From contig CM082578.2 of the NCBI GenBank assembly GCA_040954595.2, positions 62,001 to 126,000 on the forward strand: DNA of 64,000 nucleotides, read 5' to 3'. The position numbers were made by a program, and so were the translations under genes. Source of the stretch: Balanoglossus misakiensis (Eukaryota; Hemichordata). The notes below the pieces were generated by a model. That model did not search any database. It saw only the letters and a program-made list of their open reading frames with translations, and was not told the origin of the DNA. The first letter of the stretch is position 1. Each line of letters opens with the position of its first letter. This document shows, piece by piece, positions 19,497 to 30,944 of the stretch.

Positions 19497-21550
19497 TACA
19501 TTACATGCGGTACGCCGATGTCAGCTTACCCGGCAGTACTGCAGGCCGTGCCCCCAACTAACGTCGGTGTTTGAAACGCCCTGGTTAAATTCGAGCTTTC
19601 TCTATAAATTGACAGGCAATAATGCAGTCCTACCCGAACAAATGTCGAGTGTTGACCCGCTGTGACTTTCCCTCTTCGGTTTGCCCGACTTAGCCAACGT
19701 CTTTGTACTAGAGTGTCGGGTCTTTTGCAGAGCCAGGCCGAAGGAAATCAGACTTGATCACCGTTGCTAACGAACGCTAGTGTCTGTCATGGTGTGCCGG
19801 GGTTTTAGTCGAGCCAGGCCGTAGGAGATCTGAATTGATCATCGTGGTCAATGTACGCGTGTTTCCGCTCTAAAGTGCCGGGGCTTCAGCTAAACCAGGC
19901 CGTAGGAAATCCGACGTAATCACCGTTGATAACTTACGCTAGTCTGTGTCATATAGAGCCGGTGCACCTGCCGAGTCACGCCGTAGGAAATCTGACTTGA
20001 TCAACGTGGTCAATGTACGCCTGTTTCTGCTCTAGAGTGCCGGGGCTTCAGCTGAGCCAGGCCGTAGGAAACCCGACGTGATTACCGTTGTTAACTTACG
20101 CCAGTCTGTGTCCTATATATAGTGCCGGGGCATCAGCCGTGCCAGGCCGAAGGAAATGTGAGTAGATCAACGTGGTCTCTGTACGCGTGTTTCTGCTCTA
20201 TAGTGCCAGGGCTTTAGCCAAGCCATGCCGTAGGAAATCTGACTTGATCAACGTTGCTTACTAACGCTAGTGTCTGTCATAGTGTGCCGGGGTTTTAGTC
20301 GAGCCAAGCCGTAGGAGATCAGACTTGATCAACGTGCTCTGTGTACGCGTGTTTCTGCTCTAGAGTGCCGGGGCTTTATCCAAGCTATGCCGTAGAAAAT
20401 CTGACTTTATCACCGTTGCTAACGTACGCTAGTGTCTGTCATATTGTGACGGAGATTTAGCCGAGCCAGGCAGTAGAAAAATCGACTTGTTCAACGTTAC
20501 CAGTGTGCAACTGTTTCTGCTCTAGAGTGTCAGGGTTTTAGCCGACTTATGCTGTAGGAAATCTGAGTTGATGAACGGGAATTCAATGTTAGAAAACCCG
20601 TGTGGAAAGTATCTCTACCCGTTTGAAACTAAGAAAAGAATTTATTCTTATTTATTTTGTAAAAAAGACAATTTTTCGAAAACAAGTCGAAAATGGTAAT
20701 TTTGTCTTGGGTGATTTAAATTATACCGCCTTTTCTGGAATTTGCAGCACTTTTTACAAGAGAACGACACTTCATGCTCCATAATATTTCCGAAAAAATA
20801 AGAAAAGAGTTATTTTTTATGATTTTTTAAAAATTTACCATTTTGTCAAAATATGGCCAAAATGGCTATTTTTTCTTGAATTCCGTCAATATCTCTGCAT
20901 TTTTGGAGTGGTCGAAAGTCTTAACATACAATCAACATGTCATATATGATCAGGGCACCAAATTCGAAGAACAAAGGTTTTTTTATTTATTTTTTTCTAA
21001 AAATGACATTTTCAAGGAAAATTTGGTAAAACGCAATTTTGTCTGCAGTGAGCCAAATTAGACGGTCTTTTGTGGAATTTGTATCGATATATACATACGA
21101 AGAGCATTCTATACTCCATCAGATTTCCGAAAATGTAGAAAACAGGTATTTTTTGTAATTTTCAAAAATTTACCATTTTGACCAAATTGTGGCTAAAATT
21201 TTTATTTTCGTGTTGAATGCCGCCAGTGTCATTGCTTTTAAAAGTCATAAAAACTTTTAACATACAAGCAATTGTTTATATATGATCAGGTCACCGAATT
21301 AATAAAATAAAGAATGTTTTGCCTAAAAATGACCTTTTTGGTGCAAAAACGAATAAAACGCAATTTTGTATTAAATCAGCTCATTCAGAGTGCATTTTTT
21401 ATAATCAGCACCATGTTTACAAATAATGGAAATTTCATACATCATCAGATATCCAAATATGAAAAAATGATTTAGATTTTAGATGATTGTCCAAAATTAG
21501 CTGATATCTAATAAATGTAGTATTGAACCGTTCTGTTCCCCCCCCCCCCC
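19497..21550 (+). repeat. Satellite unit L5 (2054 bp)
   Basis: Carries private markers TACATTACATGCGG and AAATTCGAGC near its start that recur only at the start of unit L8 (26237), suggesting shared ancestry of those two units. Confidence 0.95.
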
Positions 21551-23241
21551 TACATTATATGCGGTACGCCGATGTGAACTTACCCGGCAGTACTGCAGGC
21601 CGTGCCCCCAACTAACGTCGGTGTTTGAAGCGCCCTGGTTAAATTCGGGCTTTCTCTATAAATTGACAGGCAATAATGCAGTCCTACCCGAACAAATGTC
21701 GAGTGTTGACCCGCTGTGACTTTCCCTCTTCGGTTTGCCCGACTTAGCCAACGTCTTTGTACTAGAGTGTCGGGTCTTTTGCAGAGCCAGGCCGAAGGAA
21801 ATCCGACTTGATCACCGTTGCTAACGAACGCTAGTGTCTGTCATGGTGTGCCGGGGTTTTAGTCGAGCCAGGCCGTAGGAGATCTGACTTGATCATCGTG
21901 GTCAATGTACGCGTGTTTCCGCTCTAAAGTGCCGGGCCTTCAGCTAAACCAGGCCGTAGGAAATCCGACGTAATCACCATTGATAACTTACGCCAGTCTG
22001 TGTCATATAGAGCCGGTGCACCAGCCGAGTCACGCCATAGGAAATCTGACTTGATCAACGTGGTCAATGTACGCATGATTCTGCTCTAGAGTGCCGGGGC
22101 TTCAGCTGAGCCAGGCCGTAGGAAACCCGACGTGATTACCGTTGTTAACTTACGCCAGTCTGTGTCCTATATATAGTGCCGGGGCATCAGCCGTGCCAGG
22201 CCGAAGGAAATGTGAGTAGATCAACGTGGTCTCTGTACGCGTGTTTCTGCTCTAGAGTGCCAGGGCCAAGCCATGCCGTAGGAAATCTGACTTAATCAAC
22301 GTTGCTAACGAACGCTAGTGTCTGTCATAGTGTGCCGGGGTTTCAGTCGAGCCAAGCCGTAGGAGATCAGACTTGATCAACGTGGTCTCTGTACGCGTTT
22401 TTCTGCTCTAGAGTGCCGGGGCTTTATCCAAGCCATGCCGTAGAAAATCTGACTTGATCACCGTTGCTAACGTACGCTAGTGTCTGTCATATTGTGACGG
22501 ACATTTAGCGGAGCCAGGCCGTAGAAAAATCGACTTGTTCAACGTTACCAGTGTGCAACTGTTTCTGCTCTAGAGTGTCAGGGTTTTAGCCGACTTATGC
22601 TGTAGGAAATCTGAGTTGATGAACGGGAATTCAATGTTAGAAAACCCGTGTGGAAAGTATCTCTACCCGTTTGAAACTAAGAAAAGAATTTATTCTTATT
22701 TATTTTGTTAAAAAGACAATTTTTCGAAAAAAAGTTGAAAATGGTAATTTTGTCTTGGGTGATTCAAATTATACCGCCTTTTCTGGAATTTGCAGCACTT
22801 TTTGCAAGAGAACGACACTTCATGCTCCATAATATTTCCGAAAATGAAGAAAAGAGTTAATTTTTTATGATTTTTTAAAAATTTACCATTTTTGTCAAAA
22901 TATGGTCAAAATGGCTATTTTTTCTTGAATTCCGTCAATATATCTGCATTTTTGGAGTGGTCGAAAGTTTTAACATACAATCAACATGTCATATATGATC
23001 AGGGCACCAAATTCGAAGAACAAAGGTTTTTTTATTTATTTTTTTCTAAAAATGACATTTTCAAGGAAAATTTGGTAAAACGCAATTTTGTCTGCAGTGA
23101 GCCAAATTAGACGGTCTTTTGTGGAATTTGTATCGATATATACATACGAAGAGCATTCTATACTCCATCAGATTTCCGAAAATGTAGAAAACAGGTATTT
23201 TTTGTAATTTTCAAAAATTTACAATTTTGACCAAATTGTGG
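21551..23241 (+). repeat. Satellite unit L6 (truncated)
   Basis: Normal until the second B module, where ...CCAAATTGTGG is joined to unrelated DNA at 23242. The last module pair and C-tract are missing. Confidence 0.93.
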
Positions 23242-23341
23242 GGAAGTATCGTGGCAGTGATCAATACTCCCGGGAGGGGGTTCGAGTATACTGACGTCGG
23301 AAAAGAAGCGAACGATTCAGTGCTAGGTAAAACACTGGTTT
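23242..23341. other. Unassigned 100 bp segment
   Basis: Not satellite, LINE or visible coding DNA. Contains the perfect palindrome CTCCCGGGAG (23268-23277) and related AGTAT / ATACT repeats around it. Possibly part of another mobile element; no identification. Confidence 0.4.
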
Positions 23342-23385
23342 TTAACTTACGCCAGTCTGTGTCCTATATATAGTGCCGGGGCATC
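23342..23385 (+). repeat. 44 bp orphan satellite fragment
   Basis: Matches the sub-monomer from TTAACTTACGCC through CTATATATAGTGCC to GGGGCATC, isolated between foreign sequences. Confidence 0.85.
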
Positions 23386-23605
23386 TGAATCCAACAACAA
23401 AGTAACACCACAGAGCTCCTTAGAAAATGCTGCCCGAAAGCGCCAAAACTGGGTTATATATAAGTCCCACGAACGCCGGAGCAAACACTCAAAAATTACA
23501 ATAAATCTGCTACAAGTATAAAGTTTGGCGGGAAACAAAGTCAACTCTGATAGGGTAAGAGTTTCCGTCACGTGATCCTTCTGGAGTAAATCTCTCACTT
23601 CTCCA
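23386..23605 (-). repeat. Candidate LTR of the second BEL/Pao element
   Basis: On the minus strand it runs from TGGAGAAGTG to GGATTCA (TG...CA), directly follows a purine-rich tract (23606-23620, GCGCGGGGGAGAATA) and has a TTATATATAAG box at about 23454-23464. Only one LTR is present, so the call is tentative. Confidence 0.5.
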
Positions 23606-23780
23606 TATTCTCCCCCGCGCAAAGGAAAGTCTCGAAAATCGTCAGAAAAAAAAAACATCAAATAACATGAAATATGATTAAAGTCACCTAAAGTGTTCAA
23701 GGATAATAAACTAATGTTCATTGTGTCAGTAAACATGATAACAGTCACAATGCGATCGAAATTGTTTTCCAATTTCAAAG

Positions 23781-24709
23781 TCAAATAGAGAGATCCGCTA
23801 TTCGTACTCGAGCGGCAACTGCAGAGTCTCTGACAGGTCGTCTCGGGGGTACAACATCCGCCTTCACCGAGGAATCTTCAGAGGCTCCAGCTGTGTCGAC
23901 TGTTTCAGTATTCGTGTTTGAATCTGCTCCAATACCTGTATTATCTCCAGACACAGTTGACAGCTCCTTGGAGACAACTTCCAATGGGTACAATTTATGG
24001 ATAGGTCGGTTTGTAGGACCACCTGCGGTGTTCAACTCCGCAGATCGTACCAGTTTATCATTACCGAAGATCAACCTTGTTACAGTTCCTAAATGCCATT
24101 TCGGACGTTTGTCAGTGTCACTGTGTATTATCACGACATCTCCGACCTTGATGACATTATCACGAGTTCCTTTGGTGGGATGTCGTTCACGTAGGGCAGT
24201 CAGATAATCGGACGACCATCTTCGCCAAAATTGATCGTGTAATCTTGATAGATGTTCATATCTTCTGTTGATTTCACGATTATCACAGTAAGATGGGTCA
24301 ATCACCTCTTCGTCGGTGATCTCGATGTACGGCAATGATGTCAGTGTCCTGCCATGTAGCAAGTGATTTGGGGTCAATCCAATGTTGTCGTTTATACTGG
24401 ATGACACGTACGTTAACGGCCTGTCGTTTAAAACGGCTTCAATTTCAGTCACAACTGTTGCGAGTTCATCAAAGGTTAGGTTAGCTCGACCGAGAGTTTT
24501 CCTAATAGCGTTCTTTGTCAAAGCAATCAGCCTCTCCCAGAAGCCACCAAACCAGGTCGCGCGCTTCGGTATAAACGTCCATTGTACACGATGTGCGGCG
24601 AGAAAGTCATTTACTTCTGGCGTATCAAACAGTGTTTTGATTTCATTGGCAGCCGATAAATAAGTCGATGCGTTGTCTGACAGCATCCTACTCGGCAAAG
24701 AACGTCTCG
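23781..24709 (-). pseudogene. BEL/Pao integrase C-terminal fragment (second BEL family)
   Basis: About 309 codons open to a stop at 23781. It starts inside the catalytic core (SLPSRMLSDNAS, second Asp), has FGGFWERLIALTK (catalytic Glu), then LNDRPLTYVSS and LTPNHLLHGR. The C-terminal DUF5641-like domain follows: FWRRWSSDYLTALRERH, VKVGDVVIIHSD, KWHLGTVTRL. A Ser/Thr-rich tail ends it. The first catalytic Asp, zinc-binding region and all upstream domains are missing because satellite begins at about 24710. Its DUF5641 sequence (RPKWHLGTVTRL) is unlike that of the palindromic element (RNAWPLGVIVKV), so it is a different BEL lineage. It cannot act as an integrase as it stands. Confidence 0.85.
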
Positions 24710-26236
24710 CTCTAAAGTGCCGGGGCTTCAGCTAAACCAGGCCGTAGGAAATCCGACGTAATCACCGTTGATAACTTACGCCAGTCTGTGTCATATAGAG
24801 CCGGTGCACCAGCCGAGTCACGCCGTAGGAAATCTGACTTGATCAACGTGGTCAATGTACGCCTGTTTCTGCTCTAGAGTGCCGGGGCTTCAGCTGAGCC
24901 AGGCCGTAGGAAACCCGACGTGATTACCGTTGTTAACTTACGCCAGTCTGTGTCCTATATATAGTGCCGGGGCATCAGCCGTGCCAGGCCGAAGGAAATG
25001 TGAGTAGATCAACGTGGTCTCTGTACGCGTGTTTCTGCTCTAGAGTGCCAGGGCTTTAGCCAAGCCATGCCGTAGGAAATCTGACTTGATCAACGTTGCT
25101 AACGAACGCTAGTGTCTGTCATAGTGTGCCGGGGTTTTAGTCGAGCCAAGCCGTAGGAGATCAGACTTGATCAACGTGATCTCTGTACGCGTGTTTCTGC
25201 TCTAGAGTGCCGGGGTTTTAGCCGACTTATGCTGTAGGAAATCTGAGTTGATGAACGGGAATTCAATGTAAGAAAACCCGTGTGGAAAGTATCTCTACCC
25301 GTTTGAAACTAAGAAAAGAATTTATTCTTATTTATTTTGTAAAAAAGACAATTTTTCGAAAAAAAGTCGAAAATGGTAATTTTGTCTTGGGTGATTCAAT
25401 TTATACCGCGTTTTCTGGAATTTGCAGCACTTTTTACAAGAGAACGACACTTCATTATCCATAATATTTCCGAAAATGAAGAAAAGAGTTAATTTTTTAT
25501 GATTTTTTAAAAATTTACCATTTTTGTCAAAATATGGCCAAAATGGCTATTTTTTCTTGAATTCCGTCAATATCTCTGCATTTTTGGAGTGGTCGAAAGT
25601 TTTAACATATAATCAACATGTCATATATGATCAGGGCACCAAATTCGAAAAACAAAGGTTTTTTTATTTTTTTTTCTAAAAATGACATTTTCAAGGAAAA
25701 TTTGGTAAAACGCAATTTTGTCTGCAGTGAGCCAAATTAGCCGTTTTTTGTGGAATTTGTATCGATATATATATACGAAGAGCATTCTATACTCCATCAG
25801 ATTTCCAAAAATGTAGAAAACAGGTATTTTTGTAATTTTCAAAAATTTACCATTTTGACCAAATTGTGGCTAAAATTGTTATTTTCGTGTTGAATGCCGC
25901 CAGTGTCACTGCTTTTAAAAGTCATAAAAACTTTTAACATAAAAGCAATTGTTTATATATGATCAGGTCACCGAATTAAAAAAATAAAGAATGTTTTGCC
26001 TAAAAATGACCTTTTTGGTGCAAAAACGAATAAAACGCAATTTTTTATTAAATCAGCTCATTCAGAGTGCATTTTTATAATCAGCACCATTTTTACATAT
26101 AATGGAAATTTCATACATCATCAGATATCCAAATATGAAAAAATGATTTAGATTTTAGATGATTGTCCAAAATTAGCTGATATCTGATAAATGTAGCATT
26201 GAACCGTTCTGTTTCCCTCCCCCCCCCCCCCCCCCC
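24710..26236 (+). repeat. Satellite unit L7 (partial)
   Basis: Starts mid-unit at CGCTCTAAAGTGCC. Near 25210 a sub-monomer dimer (about 165 bp) is missing, the join lying in the shared CTCTAGAGTG core. The C-tract (about 26214-26236) is the longest in the window. Confidence 0.93.
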
Positions 26237-27243
26237 TACATTACATGCGGTACGCCGATGTCAGCTTACCCGGCAGTACTGCAGGCCGTGCCCCCAACTA
26301 ACGTCGGTGTTTGAAACGCCCTGGTTAAATTCGAGCTTTCTCTATAAATTGACAGGCAATAATGCAGTCCTACCCGAACAAATGTCGAGTGTTGACCCGC
26401 TGTGACTTTCCCTCTTCGGTTTGCCCGACTTAGCCAACGTCTTTGTACTAGAGTGTCAGGTCTTTTGCAGAGCCAGGCCGAAGGAAATCCGACTTGATCA
26501 CCGTTGCTAACGAACGCTAGTGTCTGTCATGGTGTGCCGGGGTTTTAGTCGAGCCAGGCCGTAGGAGATCTGACTTGATCATCGTGGTCAATGTACGCGT
26601 GTTTCCGCTCTAAAGTGCCGGGGCTTCAGCTAAACCAGGCCGTAGGAAATCCGACGTAATCACCGTTGATAACTTACGCCAGTCTGTGTCATATAGAGCC
26701 GGTGCACCAGCCGAGTCACGCCGTAGGAAATCTGACTTGATCAACGTGGTCAATGTACGCCTGTTTCTGCTCTAGAGTGCCGGGGCTTCAGCTGAGCCAG
26801 GCCGTAGGAAACCCGACGTGATTACCGTTGTTAACTTACGCCAGTCTGTGTCCTATATATAGTGCCGGGGCATCAGCCGTGCCAGGCCGAAGGAAATGTG
26901 AGTAGATCAACGTGGTCTCTGTACGCGTGTTTCTGCTCTACAGTGCCAGGGCTTTAGCCAAGCCATGCCGTAGGAAATCTGACTTGATCAACGTTGCTAA
27001 CGAACGCTAGTGTCTGTCATAGTGTGCCAGGGTTTCAGTCGAGCCAAGCCGTAGGAGATCAGACTTGATCAACGTGGTCTCTGTACGCGTGTTTCTGCTC
27101 TAGAGTGCCGGGGCTTTATCCAAGCCATGCCGTAGAAAATCTGACTTGATCACCGTTGCTAACATACGCTAGTGTCTGTCATATTGTGACGGAGATTTAG
27201 CCGAGCCAGGCCCTAGAAAAATCGACTTGTTCAACGTTACCAG
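26237..27243 (+). repeat. Satellite unit L8 (GC half, cut by BEL LTR)
   Basis: Ends at ...AACGTTACCAG against the BEL LTR. It mirrors the segment 33962-34969, sharing the private variants GGCCCTAG (near 27212) and CTCTACAG (near 26938), so this satellite belongs to the inverted duplication. Confidence 0.93.
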
Positions 27244-27630
27244 TGTAGTAACCTCGATGTGCCGTCTCAAATGGCGCCCAAATTCACATCAAAGGCCACA
27301 GGGTTCTATAGTATTTGCCGTTAACTAACTGGAGCTCACCATCGCCGACGAACATTCCTTGTCAGATGTCACAGAAAACGCTGCTCGGAACTTTACACGA
27401 ACATTTAATGACTGAACATACAACACTGGCACTGGATGATGCGTCGCGGTGGTTGAAGTTTCCGTAGAAAACTGGCAAAAATCCCCAGGCTAACTGTGCA
27501 AAAGTCCTCACATGTGCGCCATGGAATTTTCCAGATATTTTCTAAACAAAAGCGCATGCGCTAATGTACTCACAGCGCGAGGGCGCTAGACTAAATATTT
27601 CAGTTTCTCTAAGAACTGGGCGTCCTTACA
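27244..27630 (-). repeat. BEL 3' LTR (left arm)
   Basis: 387 bp, TGTAAGGACG...GTTACTACA on the minus strand. Mirrors 33575-33961 with about two differences seen (for example near 27272 and 27428). Confidence 0.88.
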
Positions 27631-28098
27631 CCAGCCCCCAAATTGTTCATGAAAAAACATTAACAATTTCCATCCTAGCAAATTCAAAACGCCAACATCC
27701 ATATGTGCCGAAATTACATATCAAATAGAAATTACAAAACAATATCTATAAATATCTCGAAACGCGAAGTCGAAAGTTTTTCAGGAAACGCGAATACAAG
27801 AATCCTTTTCTTCATGAATGTGATGATACATCCTAGACCATGCCCAGACCTCGTCCGGTCAATCATGCTGCCAAGCATGATATCCAACACATCTGTACTT
27901 CAAAGATGAGATCAAACGCTGGACGTAGTGGATAGACTGGCCACTACTTGAGATCGTTGTTATTACAGCTGCTGGTAACTGCAACCATACCAATACCACT
28001 AAGTCTGTGCTTCCAGCAATGTGCACAACTTATCATATGGTCTTTCTAAAACACTGGATCTGGTCTTCACCAATACTCGTCTCACCACCCCTTTCCGA
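27631..28098 (-). other. BEL 3' non-coding region and DUF5641 remnant (left arm)
   Basis: Holds the polypurine tract (AATTTGGGGGCTGG on the minus strand, next to the LTR), a non-coding stretch, and from about 28163 to 27998 an out-of-frame DUF5641 remnant (SRNAWPLGVIVKV-like). Confidence 0.75.
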
Positions 28099-30286
28099 TC
28101 AGGCATAACTTTGACGATTACACCCAAGGCCACGCATTTGTGGAGGTGTTCTCATCCTTTTCCAATACAAATCTGACAGATACTGCACTTGCTTCCATCT
28201 GTGTACAGCATACAAGTCGTTCTTCTCCGTCACACCAGGGGGTGTTGCTGCTCCCTTCATAGTAAGCAACATACTGGGTGTCAATGCTTTTAAGTCTCTA
28301 ACGTCGTCCGACGATACTGTAATCTCATGCGGTCCATCTGTACGACGACTTTTGTTCTTGGCACATCTCAACAATGTGTCACCCACTTTACGTATCCAGG
28401 CCACTGCTTTCTTCAGTTTATACCAACTGGAGTAGTGGTCTATCATTTTCTGAACCGTCTCCTCCGCATTAACGGACATGGATCGATCCGCCCCTTTGTC
28501 AGGCGTCTGTCGTTCTCCCGAAACAACAGGTACTGTTCCCAACACAACGGGTACAGTTTCTTCTTCCGACCTCAAGGCTATTCTATGCACTAGTGCAGAT
28601 TTCTTCACCTCTGGATCTTCTGGATCTAGCTGTGTATTGTAGCTATCACTTGGCCATTTGTCTTGTGTCTTCCGCAAGAAATCAGGACCACCTATCCATC
28701 TTTCGTTCTTCAGAAAAGCATCTATTTTCTGACCTCTAGAGCACTCATCTGCCGGGTTGTCACTGGTATTAATGTAGCGCCAGTTCGCTGGGTCTGATCC
28801 TCCTCGAATCACTGCTAGTCTATTCGCCACGAAGGTATGAAATATTGTGGTTTTGTTGTTTATGTACCGCAGCACGGTTTTGCTATCCGTCCAAAACACG
28901 GATTCATTGATTGGCAAATCCACCTCATTTCTGAGAAGTTTGTCAAGCCTCACTGCTACAGTAGCTGCAGTTAATTCCATTCGTGGGATCGATATTTGCT
29001 TCAATGGAGCCACTCTTGCTTTGGCCATCATCAAAGTGCTGTGGATGTTTCCGCTTTTGTCGATCAACCTAAGATATGATACAGCGCCATATCCATTTTC
29101 GCTGGCATCAGCAAAGTGATGTAGCTGAGCTGTGTCTACTTCACCAAAGTGCTCGGGCTTTATACATCTGGGTACTGCGAAACACTCTTCTAATTTCGGT
29201 AGATCCCTCAACCAATTCTCCCACACTTTGCGTTGTTTTCCAGGAATATCATCATCCCAGCCTAGTTTTGCTTTACACAGCTGCTGCAAAAGCATCTTGG
29301 GTGGCAGAAGCGCTGGTGCTGCCATGCCCAGTGGGTCGTATAATGAACTAACCACTCCCAGAATTCCTCGTCTGGTCGCTGGTTTCTCTTTAGTACGATT
29401 TCTGAATCCGAATTCGTCAGATTCCACGTTCCACTGCATACCGAGTGCATGCTCCATTGGCAAGTCATCTCGCTCCAAGTCTAAGTTCTTCACCTCTATC
29501 GCCCTTTGTTCTTCAGGTATTGCTTCCAAAACTGGACGCGTATTGCTGATCCACTTTGTGAGCTTGAACCCTGATTTCTTACAGGTGTCTGTCAGCCCTT
29601 CAGCCAAAGACTTTCCTTCCATCACTGTTGATGCTGCCTTCAACATGTCATCAACGTAGAAGTTTCTAGATATGGTGTTCTTGACACTCAGATCAGAAGT
29701 ATTGTCTGGAGCTTTCTTCAACGCGAAGTTTGCACAACTGGGTGACGATGTAGCCCCGAAGATGTGCACTGTCATTCGGTACTCGACAGGAGGTTCCTCT
29801 ACATTACCATTAGGCCACCACAGAAAACGCTGGAAATCTCGGTTTTCTTGCGACACGCCAACTTGAGAGAACATAGCCTCTATATCTGACATCAGTGCTA
29901 TCCGCTCTTCACGAAAATGTATAAGCACTCCTACAAGTGAACTGGTCAGATCCGGTCCTTGCATTAATTCCTTGTTCAAAGAAGTTCCCTTGTATTCTGC
30001 ACCACAGTCGAAGACTACCCGGATTTTCTGTTTCTGTGGATGGTATACGCCATGATGGGGAAGATACCATTTCTTTCCAGGATTGCCTTCCAATTCTTCC
30101 TGTGGCACCCTTTCAGCATAGCCTTTGTCTATAATACTTTCCATGAAGGTAGTATATTCTTGACGATAGTCATCGTTGTTTCTAAATTTCTTTCCCAACT
30201 GAGAAAGCCGATATTCTACTGCCACTTTGTTGTTTGGCATCGTAACACCGTCATCACGAAACGGTAATGGCACCTGGTAATGACCA
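28099..30286 (-). pseudogene. BEL/Pao Pol fragment: RT and RNase H, integrase deleted (left arm)
   Basis: About 729 native codons from the inversion junction. RT: VVFDCGAEYKGTSLN, SDIEAMFSQV (catalytic Asp), NFYVDDML. The Pao-family linker RRGILGVVSSLYDPLGM precedes RNase H with HHFADASENGYG, IPRMELTAATV and FWTDSKTVLRYI, then the complete DECSRGQK motif. After residues resembling the RH-IN linker the frame jumps from GPHEI directly to TVSSDDVRDLKALTPSMLL of the integrase tail, so the zinc-binding region and DDE core are absent. A second small deletion shifts the frame at the DUF5641 domain. The 33 residues preceding GHYQVPLPF come from antisense of the centre and are not native. Catalytic RT and RNase H motifs look intact. 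Confidence 0.9.
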
Positions 30287-30944
30287 AGGTCAAATGTAGA
30301 TCGAGTGGTCTTAGTGTACAAACGTACGCCTTTATTGACAACGGCAGTGACACAGTATTCTGTACGGAAACACTTCGCCGACAACTGAACGTCGGTGGTA
30401 AGAAAACAAAGATTATGCTGAACACTATCACTGGAAGTAAATCAGCTGATAGTCGTGTTATCAAGGGTCCAGAAGTTTCAGATCTTGATGAGCATTACAT
30501 CATCAAACTTCCAGCTACATATACGCAAGAGAAAATTCCTGCTTCGAAAGATCTCATCGTTACACAAGATGACATTGGCAAGTATCCTTATTTGCGTAAG
30601 GTACGCCTGCCTGAGATAGATGCGGAAATAGGCCTACTCATCGGTGGTAACGTTCCTGAAGCGTTTGAACCATGGGAAGTGATAAACAGTAATGGAGATG
30701 GACCATTTGCCGTACGTACCCGTTTAGGCTGGTTCGTAAATGGTTTCCTTACGGGGGCTGGCGTGTCAGAAAATGAAACTGCCGCAACAGTCTGTAGAAT
30801 ACAAGTTGGACCGGCGATTGATCAGCAGTTAATCAACCTCTTCAATCACGAGTTCAGCGAGCGCATCATAGATGACAAACCCGAAGATTCGGTTGAAGAT
30901 AGAAAGTTCATGAAGATTGCGTACGAACAAACGCAGTTTGTTGA
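30287..30944 (+). other. Asymmetric centre of the inverted duplication (BEL protease region)
   Basis: 658 bp present only once. Read on plus it is native BEL Pol: TYAFIDNGSDTVFC (aspartic protease active site) then GLLIGGNVPEAFEP, VRTRLGWFVNG and the lead into RT. The left edge sits in a short inverted repeat, TGACC-AA-GGTCA (30281-30292). The only ATG in front of this frame (30280) is supplied by the left arm across the junction. Confidence 0.88.

Larger units (their letters stand above)
23242..24709. other. Composite rearrangement inside the left array
   Basis: Four pieces in a row that are not normally adjacent: about 100 bp of unrecognised DNA, a 44 bp satellite fragment, a BEL/Pao 3' end on the minus strand, then satellite again in a different sub-monomer. 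It replaces part of unit L6 and the start of L7. Confidence 0.8.
3985..27243 (+). repeat. Left satellite array, ~2.05 kb unit, plus orientation
   Basis: Tandem copies of one complex unit. In this orientation a unit reads: a TACATTATATGCGG lead; about 240 bp of unique GC-moderate DNA; a GC-rich half of 81-85 bp sub-monomers; an AT-rich half of about 1 kb; and a C-tract. Start-to-start spacing of a landmark in the AT half is 2059, 2059 and 2048 bp for the clean neighbours (16484, 18543, 20602, 22650). Copies differ by a few percent, mostly in homopolymer length and whole sub-monomer gains or losses. The array is interrupted by a Gypsy element and by a composite BEL rearrangement. No gene is supported in it. 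Confidence 0.95.
27244..30286 (-). mobile_element. BEL/Pao element, left arm of the inverted duplication
   Basis: Minus-strand element whose 3' LTR lies at the outer (left) end. It contains RT, RNase H and a remnant integrase tail, and is cut at its 5' side by the inversion centre, so it lacks 5' LTR, gag and protease. It is a mirror copy of 30945-33961 at about 99% identity by inspection, and keeps a 27 bp segment that the right arm has lost. Confidence 0.92.

Noticed and set aside
23252-23290. A tRNA or SINE head (A-box-like TGGCAGTGATC and B-box-like GGTTCGAGT)
   Set aside because: The boxes are only about 27 bp apart, too close for a tRNA, and no cloverleaf is evident.
30280-30384. Native start codons for the two long BEL frames
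   Set aside because: The plus-frame ATG comes from the left arm across the junction, and the first 33 residues of the minus frame are antisense of the protease region.
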